Shown piece by piece: positions 37,923-46,159 of a stretch of DNA of 64,000 nucleotides (positions are counted from its first letter, which is position 1; every line of letters begins with the position of its first letter). A program made the position numbers and the translations under genes. The DNA comes from Thalassobaculum sp. OXR-137. Its GTDB lineage: Bacteria; Pseudomonadota; Alphaproteobacteria; Thalassobaculales; Thalassobaculaceae. The DNA lies in the NCBI RefSeq assembly GCF_034377285.1, contig NZ_CP139715.1, positions 4,634,001-4,698,000 of the forward strand, given 5' to 3'. The notes under the pieces were generated by a model. It did no database searches. It was not told where the DNA came from and was given only the letters and a program-made list of their open reading frames with translations.

Positions 37923-38356
37923 GGTAGCTCCCTTCCGATTGGTCCTATGCGAGCGATTTTCGAGGGTCTCTGCGTGTTTGGTCATTGGATGTTTATAGGA
38001 CCCTATCGTTCCCATCCGAGATGGCTACCGTAACACTGTAGGAACACACTGTCCCCCTTGGCGGCCCGTTTTCTCGCATTTTCACAAATTGCCCGGGTCC
38101 TGACCTCGTCTTGGAAATCCAGTCGCCTCGAAGTTGTTACCCGAAGAAACAATGTTCCAAAAGCGACATGACCCGCCAGCTCAGGCAGGCAATTGGCCCT
38201 ACACATTTCGTTTGGAATTTTCCCCCGAGTCGTCGCGCCCCAGTAGACAAACACGAACGCCGGAAAGTGCTGACGGTTCCCAGCCAGGAGTAAGAAGACA
38301 GACAATTCAGTCGGATCGAATCGGATGACGTCGGTGCAGGCAGGGGATTCGACTGC
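37923..38356. other. Intergenic region upstream of the ABC importer operon
   Basis: This 434-base stretch is noticeably less GC-rich than its surroundings and probably holds the importer promoter. A 100-codon minus-strand frame at 38003-38305 has odd composition and no ribosome site, so I do not call it. No repeat or RNA gene was seen. Confidence 0.45.
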
Positions 38357-39271
38357 TCACTCGACCGGGCGAGAGCGCTCCTCCAGCCAGGTCTCCAACG
38401 CATCGGCGAAGGGAGCGAGACTTTTATAGCCGCGCATGTCCGCCGGCATGGTCCGCAGGGAGCCGAGCATCGCCGCCGCCAGATCCGGTCGGTCCGCGAT
38501 CGCCCCGATCGGATCGACCAGAGTCTTGATGCCGAACACCAGGACGCCGCTGTTCGGAAGCCGGCGGAAGGTCTGGCGTTCGATCCGGATGTGCAGGCGC
38601 GCGGCGACGGTCTGCGGCGTGATCGTGGGGTCGATCCCCTTGCGCCCGTGTCCGGTCGGTTGGAACAGCGCGGGGTCGTCCAGCACCGACCAGTTCAGCC
38701 GCATATAGACCTGATCCGCGGCGACCCCGCTGAAGAACCGTTCCACGGGCCGGTTCAGCTTGTCGTTGAAGCCGGGCACCGGATCGTGGATCGCGCTCAT
38801 GGGCCGGCCGATCTTGTCCGCCAGCCGCCAGCGCGCCGGGAAGCACAGGGACGCGGCAATCAGCCGATGGCCGTCCTCGCCCGGCTGCATCAGGCAGAGA
38901 TCCTCCTGCACCAGCCGCCCCGCGAGATCGAGCGGCCGGTCCGCGAAGTCGGCCCGGTTCAGACGGCCCCCGTCCCAGGCGGTGCGGACCTGGCGGTCAT
39001 CGGCAAAGACCCGCCCGGGATGGAACGCCGCAAGTGCCTCCAGGACCGCCTCGAGGCATTCCTGTTGCGCCTCCTCGCTGCCGGGCAACCCGGCGAAGAC
39101 CTCGCCATGGGATCCGGCCAGGAGGCGCTCCTTTTCGGCCATGTGATCCGAATAGAAGCGGTCGATATCGAGCCAGTCCGCGGGGGCGACTTCCTTGATC
39201 CCGAGCGTGAGCTGAAACCGCCCCTTGCCGTAGGGCACGTAGCGCGGGGCGGTGGTGCCGGCCGCGGTCAC
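38357..39271 (-). CDS. DUF3445 / heme-dependent oxidative N-demethylase-type protein
   Basis: The 304-residue protein matches the DUF3445 family, whose studied member is the heme-binding subunit of an oxidative N-demethylase of methylated amines. Diagnostic blocks are FQLTLGIKEVAPADWLDID, LVQEDLCLM, AASLCFPARWRLADKIGRPM followed by AIHDPVPGFNDKL, and RLNWSVLDDPALF. GTG 39271 overlaps the stop of the membrane-protein gene (GTGA), so it is translationally coupled to the glycan operon. Its role there is unexplained. Confidence 0.85.
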   Translation of the reverse strand: MTAAGTTAPRYVPYGKGRFQLTLGIKEVAPADWLDIDRFYSDHMAEKERLLAGSHGEVFAGLPGSEEAQQECLEAVLEALAAFHPGRVFADDRQVRTAWDGGRLNRADFADRPLDLAGRLVQEDLCLMQPGEDGHRLIAASLCFPARWRLADKIGRPMSAIHDPVPGFNDKLNRPVERFFSGVAADQVYMRLNWSVLDDPALFQPTGHGRKGIDPTITPQTVAARLHIRIERQTFRRLPNSGVLVFGIKTLVDPIGAIADRPDLAAAMLGSLRTMPADMRGYKSLAPFADALETWLEERSRPVE

Positions 39272-41394
39272 GGCAGCCAGTGCGGCGTGCCGAACGCCAC
39301 ATTGTTCGCCTCGTGGCGCTTCGTCGTCCGGATCGTCAGCCGCATGCCCGGCTCCAGCGAGGTCGGCCGCAGGGCCAACCACAGCCACCCGGCCTGGGCG
39401 GGTCGGCCCAGGTAAAACTGGGCGACCGGCTGGCCGGCCGGGTTCAGGAGCTCGATGGTGGTACCGTGCGGCCACCGGTTGGTCAGGATCGGTAGCAGGA
39501 CGCCGCTCGCCCCACCGGGATCGCCTAACTCGATCGACGCATCGAAGCGGCGATCCTCCTTGCCGAAGCTGCCATAGGCCGGCATCGCCTCCGCGGGCAC
39601 CGGAAACGGTCCCGTGCCGCCATCGAGCGGGCCGCCGTCAAAGGTCCACGGCCCTGCCAAGGCCACGGTCGCCCCGGCAGGCAGCTCGGCCAGGAACAGA
39701 TCGGGTGCCGCGGACACGGTGCCGGCAAGCCGGCACCGGCTGCCATCGCCGAAAACACCTTCCACGGTGATCACCCGAACACCCGGATCCGGGATATCGC
39801 CGAAGGCCTGATATCCACGGTCGGACGGTTTGGGGTGGGGGATCGGCACCCGGTCAAGGCGCGGGTCGAGCGCCTTTCCCCAGGCTATCACCTTGCCTTC
39901 CAGCGTGCGTCCGACGACCCAGGGCGGTTGGCGTCCGGTCGCCGGGTCGATCATCCAGGCGGCGAAGGTAACGCCGGTCACCGGATCGATCTGAAGCCGT
40001 TCGGCCGCTCCTTCGCAGAGCGGACCTGCCACAGCCGGGCCGTCGGCGAATACCGACGCAGGTGGCTGGAAGCGCTCGAGCTCGGAGAAGGGTCCCAACT
40101 TGTTGCTGCGCATCATGTCGAGCACGCCCGCCGGATGGGGAGGCCAGTGAGGATAGATCCAGACCATCGCCTCCGGACGATACCCTCCGGCGAGATGGCT
40201 GACGATGGTAAGATCGGCGAGATCGCGCACGATCGCGCGGGTCGGCATCTCGCGGATGCCCTTCACGACCCCGGGCACCAGAAAGAGGACCACGAGAAAG
40301 CCGAGCGCCGGCGGTTGGAGCCTCGGCATGGATCGGCTCAACAGGTCGTCCATAACCAGCATTCCGACGATCATAAGAAATACCATCGAGGGCGTGGTGT
40401 AGCGCGATGCGTCGGACGATCCCAAACCGAACTGCAAGCGGCCCAGCGCTGTCAGGAAGGCCGCCACCAGGATGAAGCCGCAGACCGCGAACATCGCCAT
40501 GCGGGCCGGCGGGCAATGACCGGGCCGAAGCAGGTTGCGCACGCCGGCCGCTACAACTCCGAGGATCGCGGCCACGCCGACAATCTCCTGACCCAGGGTC
40601 CCGATCTGGCCGATCCCGGAGGTCAGGTAGCGAGCCATGTAAAGCAGGAAGACGAAGGCATCCGCATCCGCAGGCAGGTTAAGACCGGTGCGCGGTCGAT
40701 GCAGGAATCCGGAGATCTCAATCGCCAGCAGCGCGCCGCCGATCAGCAGCACCAGCAGGCACCAGCCCAAGGGCAGGCGGCGCCAGAAGACGAAGAGGAT
40801 CATCAGCGGCCAGACCGCCAGGCCGTTGAACATGCTGTAGGTCGACAGGATTGCCGACGTCACCGCGCCGACGACGCAGAGGCCGAGCCGGACCGGCCGC
40901 CCCTCGTCCACCGGCGCCCAGGCGATCAAAGCGAACGCGAATGTGGCGAACAGCCAGACCTGGACGAATTGGACCTGAAATCCCTGCAGCAGGTTCTCGT
41001 ATTGGACGGGAGAAACCATCGCGGCGGCGGCCAAGGCGAAGGCCACCAGCGCCGCCTTCTTAGACTGGCCGAGCCCCCGGAACAGGGCCGCCAAAAGGAC
41101 GGCATGGAGCAGGGCCGAGACGAAGATGACGAGCAGAAGGAAGGTCTGGCGCCCCTGGACCAGCAGGATGTCGGCGATGAACCACAGCCGCGGCACCACC
41201 AGGCGATGCTCGTTGTGATGGGCGTAGAGGTTCTTCAGTCCATATCCGGCGAATCCGCCGGATCCCAGGAAACGATAATAGAAGTCGACGATGTCGTTGG
41301 TCGGCGTCGATGTGGAGAACAGCAACGGATACGCGGCGCCGAAAGCGATGGTCCCTAGTGCGACGGCAATGGAGAACGCGACAACGCTCTTCAT
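39268..41394 (-). CDS. Large polytopic membrane protein, candidate GT-C-like glycosyltransferase
   Basis: The 708-residue protein has about 11-13 hydrophobic spans in its first 400 residues and a C-terminal, mostly soluble domain of about 300 residues rich in beta-type sequence. The first extracytoplasmic loop contains TNDIVDFYYRFL with acidic residues and HHNEHRLVVPRLWF, an arrangement like GT-C enzymes that use lipid-phosphate sugars. I do not recognise a named family. It is coupled to GtrA upstream (ATGA overlap) and DUF3445 downstream. An arabinosyltransferase role is inferred from the neighbours. Confidence 0.6.
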   Translation of the reverse strand: MKSVVAFSIAVALGTIAFGAAYPLLFSTSTPTNDIVDFYYRFLGSGGFAGYGLKNLYAHHNEHRLVVPRLWFIADILLVQGRQTFLLLVIFVSALLHAVLLAALFRGLGQSKKAALVAFALAAAAMVSPVQYENLLQGFQVQFVQVWLFATFAFALIAWAPVDEGRPVRLGLCVVGAVTSAILSTYSMFNGLAVWPLMILFVFWRRLPLGWCLLVLLIGGALLAIEISGFLHRPRTGLNLPADADAFVFLLYMARYLTSGIGQIGTLGQEIVGVAAILGVVAAGVRNLLRPGHCPPARMAMFAVCGFILVAAFLTALGRLQFGLGSSDASRYTTPSMVFLMIVGMLVMDDLLSRSMPRLQPPALGFLVVLFLVPGVVKGIREMPTRAIVRDLADLTIVSHLAGGYRPEAMVWIYPHWPPHPAGVLDMMRSNKLGPFSELERFQPPASVFADGPAVAGPLCEGAAERLQIDPVTGVTFAAWMIDPATGRQPPWVVGRTLEGKVIAWGKALDPRLDRVPIPHPKPSDRGYQAFGDIPDPGVRVITVEGVFGDGSRCRLAGTVSAAPDLFLAELPAGATVALAGPWTFDGGPLDGGTGPFPVPAEAMPAYGSFGKEDRRFDASIELGDPGGASGVLLPILTNRWPHGTTIELLNPAGQPVAQFYLGRPAQAGWLWLALRPTSLEPGMRLTIRTTKRHEANNVAFGTPHWLP

Positions 41395-41822
41395 CGACCG
41401 CCTTCATCCGTAGCCGACCGGGCGGCGAACGAAAAATGGCGATGGCCGAGATAGCTGGTCACCGCCGGGATCACGACGCCGATCAGATGGGCGACATCTT
41501 CGGCATGCCAGGCAAAGCCGACTGCCGGAAACAGGTAGCGGGCCAGCCCCACGCTCACCAGCCAGACCTGCGCCAGGGCCACGACGTTCACTAGGGCGAA
41601 GCGGAAGAACTCGTCCCCGGCGCTGCGCCCGGAGGCCTCGAAGACGAACAGCTTGGCGAGCACATAGGCGGTGGTCATCCCGACCAGATAGGCGACCACC
41701 ACGGCGGCCTCGAACGGCATGACGAAACTGAAGAGCCAACGCGACAATACGTTGGCGCCGGCCGCGATTCCGCCGGTCACCAGGAAACGGCCGAATTCTC
41801 CGAGGACCAGAGTCCGTGCCAC
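41391..41822 (-). CDS. GtrA-family membrane protein
   Basis: The 143-residue protein has four membrane spans of the GtrA type (FGRFLVTGGIAAGANVLSRW; AYLVGMTTAYVLAKLFVF). GtrA proteins are proposed flippases or recruiters for polyprenyl-linked sugars; Rv3789 of Mycobacterium tuberculosis is the member linked to decaprenyl-phosphoryl-arabinose. The start is GTG 41822 with GAGGAG upstream. The stop overlaps the start of the 708-aa membrane protein gene. Confidence 0.88.
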   Translation of the reverse strand: MARTLVLGEFGRFLVTGGIAAGANVLSRWLFSFVMPFEAAVVVAYLVGMTTAYVLAKLFVFEASGRSAGDEFFRFALVNVVALAQVWLVSVGLARYLFPAVGFAWHAEDVAHLIGVVIPAVTSYLGHRHFSFAARSATDEGGR

Positions 41823-41831
41823 GTCCGCTCC

Positions 41832-43127
41832 TCAGCCGGCGAGAGAGGCGGGGATGGCAGCCGCCATCTCCTCGGCGACCCGGGCGCTTTCGCTGATCCC
41901 GCGGTCCTCCGGGTAGTAGAAAGAGGTATCGGCGATCTGCAGGCCGCGGATCGGCGTCCGGATCCGCGGGATCTTGGCCAGGAAGCCGGGCTCGCACACC
42001 GGTTGGGCATAGCGTAGTCGGCCGACGGACCAAGCCTTGAGATCGCTGTCCCTCACGGCCGGGTTCAGGCGTTTCAGGCAGGCCATGCTCTCGTCGATGA
42101 ACGCCTGGTCGTCGCGGCCGAACTTCGGGTGGGTCGTCGGCATGTAGAACGGCACATAGACCACCGTGTCACCCACGTTCCGGAGATTAGAGAACTGGAT
42201 GATACCCGGTATCTCGATCGACCGGTCGTTAATATTGACCCAGAAGTGCTCGGTGACCGACGTCTTCAGGCGCAGAAGAACGCAAACGACGCCAATATTC
42301 ACAATGGCATCGTATTTCGCTTTCCAGTCGGCCGGAAGGGCCGGCACCAGGGAAGTGACCAGCGGCGTCGGCATGGTGGAGATCGCGGCCTCGGCCGGCT
42401 CGACGCCCGCATCGGTGCGCACGCCGACGACCTTGCCGTCCTCGACCATGACCTCGCGGGCGGGAGTGGCCAGCTTGATCACCCCGCCGCGCGCCTCGAT
42501 GGCCTCGACCAGGGCGGTGACCAGGGTCTCCGACCCACCCTCGATATAGCCGAGTTCTTCCTGCATCAGGGATCGGCGGGAGGTGCCGACCCGCTTGATC
42601 CGGGTCCAGATCCAGGCGGCGGAGACATTGTCGGCATATTCGAAGAACTTCAGGTCGAACAGCCGGCGCCACAGCACGTCATAGGCGCGCTTGCCCGATC
42701 CCTTCTGGATCCAGTCCTTGGCCGAGACGGTTTCCAGATCCGACCAGTCGTTGCGCTTGGTCGACAGGAACATCTGCAGCCCGTAGCGGAACTTGGAGAT
42801 CCAATCGATCTTCGGGAAGGTCAGCAGCGCGATCGGATCGCCCCAGCGGTACATCTTGCCGTCGACGAAATAGCCCATGGACGTGCCGGTCCAACGCATC
42901 CTGTCGCCGATGCCGAGCCGCTCCATCAGCTTGAAGGTCGGTTTATCGGCCTTGCAGACGAAATGGTAGAACCGCTCAATCGACAGCCCGTCCAGGTCGA
43001 GATGGGCCGCCATGCCGCCGGGCACGGAATCCGCCTCGTAGACGGTTACCTCATGGCCCGCTTCCAGCGCGTGATAGGCGGCGGCGAGCCCCATCGCCCC
43101 GGCGCCGATGATCGCGACCTTGGCCAT
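41832..43127 (-). CDS. FAD-dependent oxidoreductase, amine-oxidase/UDP-galactopyranose-mutase-like
   Basis: The 431-residue protein begins with a dinucleotide-binding motif IIGAGAMGLAAAYHALEAGH, then YEADSVPGGMAAHLDLDG as in flavin amine oxidase-type proteins. It has ELGYIEGGSETLVTALVEAIEARGG and a C-terminal flavin-closing segment GLQIADTSFYYPEDRGISE. In surface-glycan clusters such proteins oxidise or rearrange nucleotide- or lipid-linked sugars, but the reaction here is unknown. ATG 43127 is preceded by GAGGAGG; it follows the epimerase gene by ten bases. Confidence 0.8.
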   Translation of the reverse strand: MAKVAIIGAGAMGLAAAYHALEAGHEVTVYEADSVPGGMAAHLDLDGLSIERFYHFVCKADKPTFKLMERLGIGDRMRWTGTSMGYFVDGKMYRWGDPIALLTFPKIDWISKFRYGLQMFLSTKRNDWSDLETVSAKDWIQKGSGKRAYDVLWRRLFDLKFFEYADNVSAAWIWTRIKRVGTSRRSLMQEELGYIEGGSETLVTALVEAIEARGGVIKLATPAREVMVEDGKVVGVRTDAGVEPAEAAISTMPTPLVTSLVPALPADWKAKYDAIVNIGVVCVLLRLKTSVTEHFWVNINDRSIEIPGIIQFSNLRNVGDTVVYVPFYMPTTHPKFGRDDQAFIDESMACLKRLNPAVRDSDLKAWSVGRLRYAQPVCEPGFLAKIPRIRTPIRGLQIADTSFYYPEDRGISESARVAEEMAAAIPASLAG

Positions 43128-43137
43128 TCCGGCCTCC

Positions 43138-44067
43138 TCAGAAGTCCAGAACGACGCCCGAATATTTCGGGTCGTTGAAGGTGATGGCCAGCGCCTCGTC
43201 AAGCGGGGTGGCGCGCACGCCGAAGATCGACGGCCAGTCGATCACCTCGAAGCTGTCCGGCGTGACGAGCGCTTCCAACTGCTTGGTGGTGAAGGGCGGG
43301 TCGCGGTCGAACACCGCATAGACCCGGAGCAGCATCCAGAACAGGCTGTAGGGGATATGGACGATCGGAGTCTTCGCCCCGCTCGCCCGTCGCACCGCCT
43401 TGATGAGATCGACATAGTCGACCTCCGCCTGGCCGGAGATGTTCCAGGCGCCCTCGCGCCGCTCGTCCAGGCAGACCAGGATGATGTCGGAGAAGTCGCC
43501 GCCATAGAGCGGCTGGCGCATGTATTTGCCGTCGCCCGGGATCGGAAAGACCGGGGCCTTCTTCATGAACCGGGCGAGCCAGCCGAGATGCTTGCGGTCG
43601 AACCAGCCGTACATCAGCGTCGGGCGCAGGATGGCGTGCGGGATGCCGCTCTCCACCACCAGCGTCTCCTGGGCCTTCTTGCTTTCGGTATAGAGATCGA
43701 CCGCCTTGGAGTTCACCACGGAGGACGACGCGTGCACCAGATAGGGCACGCCATGCCCCTTCATGGCGTCGAGCACCAGCCGCGTGGCGCGCACGTTGTT
43801 GGCCTCGAACTCCTCGGGATCGAGGCCGCCGATCTGGGCATGAAGCTGAATGACCGCGTCGGCGCCCTTGAACGCCTCGCTCCACGAGCCCGGCTGCGCC
43901 AGATCGGCGGCGATCACCTCGATGCCCGGGTGAAGCCGCGCCAGCACCGGCGTGTTGGTGGGGTGCTTGTCGATGGCGACGATCTGGAGGTCGGCCCGGT
44001 CGACGATGCGCGCGATCAGGTTCTGACCGACCAGGCCGGCGGCTCCGGTGATGACGATGCGCGGCAT
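43138..44067 (-). CDS. NAD-dependent epimerase/dehydratase family protein
   Basis: The 309-residue extended SDR has the cofactor motif ITGAAGLVGQNL (residues 6-17), the HASSSVVNSK segment and the catalytic YTESK motif. The family includes nucleotide-sugar epimerases and reductases. It starts four bases after the DprE2-like gene. A role in modifying the activated or lipid-linked sugar is inferred. Confidence 0.85.
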   Translation of the reverse strand: MPRIVITGAAGLVGQNLIARIVDRADLQIVAIDKHPTNTPVLARLHPGIEVIAADLAQPGSWSEAFKGADAVIQLHAQIGGLDPEEFEANNVRATRLVLDAMKGHGVPYLVHASSSVVNSKAVDLYTESKKAQETLVVESGIPHAILRPTLMYGWFDRKHLGWLARFMKKAPVFPIPGDGKYMRQPLYGGDFSDIILVCLDERREGAWNISGQAEVDYVDLIKAVRRASGAKTPIVHIPYSLFWMLLRVYAVFDRDPPFTTKQLEALVTPDSFEVIDWPSIFGVRATPLDEALAITFNDPKYSGVVLDF

Positions 44068-44071
44068 GGGA

Positions 44072-44824
44072 TCAGATCTTCATCTTGTTGAAGATGGGCC
44101 GCGGCAGATGGCGGATGATCAGCATCACGAAGCGCCAGAACCAGCGGGTGTAGATCTCCGGCTTCCTCTTCTCCACCGCCTTCTGGATGTCCTCGGCCAC
44201 CTGGTCCGGCGTCGCCCAGAGCGGGCCGTCGCGGCCATCGATATGAGCGGTCATCGGCGTGGCGACGAAACCCGGCTTCACGCAGATCACCGTGACGCCG
44301 GTCCCGGCAAAGCGGTGTGCCATGCCTTCCAGATAGGTCGACAGCCCGGCCTTGGCGGCACCGTAGGCGTAGTTGGTGCGCCGGCCGCGGTCGCCCGCCA
44401 CCGAGGAGATGCCGACCAGCGTGCCCGACCCCGCCAGCTCGAACGCCCGGGCGGCGAGTTCGCACCAGACCACCGCGCTGGTGAAATTGGCTCCGATGCC
44501 GCGCAGCAAGGCGTCGGTGTCGCGCTGCGCCTCGGCCTGGTCGCCGAGGATGCCATAGGCCAGGAACACGATATCCACCCCGCCCAGGGTCTGGACCCAG
44601 CCGGAGAAACGCGCGTCGGCGCCATCGGTGTCCGCCAGATCCTCTGCAACCGTCTGGACATTTCCGGCGCCGCGCGCCTTCAGGTCGTCGGCGATCGCGG
44701 CCAGCTTTTCGCCGTCCCGCGCCACCAGCAGCAGGCTGTCGCCCGACGTGGCGCGCAGGCGGCACCAGCGCTCGGCGATGGCGGAGGTGGCCCCCAGGAC
44801 CAGGATACGGCTTTTCGCGGCCAT
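44072..44824 (-). CDS. DprE2-like SDR (polyprenyl-phosphoryl-2-keto-erythro-pentose reductase)
   Basis: The 250-residue SDR resembles mycobacterial DprE2 beyond the general fold. It has the variant cofactor loop LVLGATSAIAE, the AYGILGD strand, ISSVAGDRGRRTNYAYGAAKAGL with catalytic Tyr/Lys, the KPGFVATPMTAH segment and, most tellingly, the C-terminal FVMLIIRHLPRPIFNKM. DprE2 reduces the 2-keto intermediate made by DprE1 to the arabinose epimer. The DprE1-like gene ends six bases upstream. Confidence 0.85.
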   Translation of the reverse strand: MAAKSRILVLGATSAIAERWCRLRATSGDSLLLVARDGEKLAAIADDLKARGAGNVQTVAEDLADTDGADARFSGWVQTLGGVDIVFLAYGILGDQAEAQRDTDALLRGIGANFTSAVVWCELAARAFELAGSGTLVGISSVAGDRGRRTNYAYGAAKAGLSTYLEGMAHRFAGTGVTVICVKPGFVATPMTAHIDGRDGPLWATPDQVAEDIQKAVEKRKPEIYTRWFWRFVMLIIRHLPRPIFNKMKI

Positions 44825-44830
44825 TGCGGA

Positions 44831-46159
44831 TCAGGCCTCCTCGGTCATACGGCGCCAGAAACTCGACATCAGGACGGGGTCGCGCGCCGCTTCCAGTTCC
44901 GTCCACCGCGGGTAGCCCGCGCGGAACATGGCCTGCGGCAGGCGCCCGTCCTTGGCCGGGTATAGACGCCCGCCCGCCTCTGCCACAACCCGGTCGAGCC
45001 GGGCGAGCAGCGACAGGGTCTCGGCACCGCGGTTGGCGAAGTCGAGCGCCAGGGTCGCGCCAGGCGTCGGGAAGGACAGCACGCCGGGAGACGGTACATC
45101 ACCGAAAGTCTTGAGAACCGCCAGGAACGACGCGTCGCCGCTGGCCGCGACGGTGTCGAGCAGGGTCCGCGTCGCCTCGCGCATGGTCGCCACCGGGACC
45201 GCGCATTGCCACTGGTAGAAGCCGCGCGGCCCGTACATGCGGTTCCAATCGCGCAGCCGATCCAGCGGGTAGAAGAACGGATCGTAGTGCTGGCGGCCGT
45301 GGAATCGCGCGCCCGGCCGGGCCCGGTACAGCCGGTTGAAGGCACCGACGGTCACGCTGTTGAGCAGGCCGCCCGGCGGGGTGACGGGCATCCGCGGGCC
45401 GCCCTGCCGATGCGGGTCCAGCCCACCGGTCTGGGCCCAGCGGGCGCGGGAGAAGATTCCGCGCCCCAACTGCGCCCCGCGCGCCAGGGTATCGACCCAG
45501 GCGACGGTGAACGGCCAGCTTTCCGAGCGCTGCGACAGGGAAAAGAAGGCGTCGAGGTCGTCGAACGGCAGGTTCTCGACATCGAGCATCGCCGACGCGA
45601 TCCGCTCCAGCCGGAGTTCGACCCAGGTGATCACGCCGGTTAGACCGAGTCCGCCGATGGTCAGGGCGAACAGATCCGCATTCTCCTGCGCCGAGCATTC
45701 CAGCGCGCCCCGGTCGCTGCGCCAGAGCCCGAAGCGGGTGACGTGCCGTCCGAAGCTTCCGGCCAGGTGATGGTTCTTGCCATGGACGTCGTTTGCCACC
45801 GCCCCGCCGAGGGTGACGAACTTGGTTCCCGGCGTGACCGGCACGAACCAGCCGGCCGGCACCACCGCCCGCAGAACCGCGTCCAGGGACACGCCGGCAT
45901 CCGCCCGAAGGATCCCGGTCTCCCGATCGAAGACGATCAGCCGGTCGAGCCCGATCGTGCGGACTAGCCCACCCCCGAGATTGAGGCCGCTGTCGCCGTA
46001 GGATCGGCCCAGACCATGGGCCAGGGTCGATCCGCCCGCCGCGGCCGTCTCGCGCACGGCCTCACCGACCGCGGACTTTATCGCCGGTTCCGCGACGATA
46101 TGGCGGCCGCGATGGACCCGGCCCCAGGCCAGGACCTTGGTGTCCTCGCGCGCGGTCAT
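44831..46159 (-). CDS. DprE1-like FAD oxidase (polyprenyl-phosphoryl-ribose 2-oxidase)
   Basis: The 442-residue protein matches mycobacterial DprE1 throughout: AHGLGRSYGDSGLN near residue 47, PAGWFVPVTPGTKFVTLGG, and the FAD-contacting VHGKNHHLAGSFG with H126. The C-terminal LSFPTPGATLALDF and RLYPAKDGR (K403) also match. DprE1 oxidises C2 of polyprenyl-phosphoryl-ribose. Position A371 corresponds to Cys387 of the M. tuberculosis enzyme, the residue attacked by benzothiazinones. ATG 46159 overlaps the stop of the HAD-UbiA gene by four bases. Confidence 0.9.
   Translation of the reverse strand: MTAREDTKVLAWGRVHRGRHIVAEPAIKSAVGEAVRETAAAGGSTLAHGLGRSYGDSGLNLGGGLVRTIGLDRLIVFDRETGILRADAGVSLDAVLRAVVPAGWFVPVTPGTKFVTLGGAVANDVHGKNHHLAGSFGRHVTRFGLWRSDRGALECSAQENADLFALTIGGLGLTGVITWVELRLERIASAMLDVENLPFDDLDAFFSLSQRSESWPFTVAWVDTLARGAQLGRGIFSRARWAQTGGLDPHRQGGPRMPVTPPGGLLNSVTVGAFNRLYRARPGARFHGRQHYDPFFYPLDRLRDWNRMYGPRGFYQWQCAVPVATMREATRTLLDTVAASGDASFLAVLKTFGDVPSPGVLSFPTPGATLALDFANRGAETLSLLARLDRVVAEAGGRLYPAKDGRLPQAMFRAGYPRWTELEAARDPVLMSSFWRRMTEEA

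Noticed and set aside
38003-38305. 100-codon minus-strand frame upstream of the ABC importer.
   Set aside because: No ribosome site, no recognisable motifs and Cys/Arg-rich random-looking composition; it lies in the probable promoter region.
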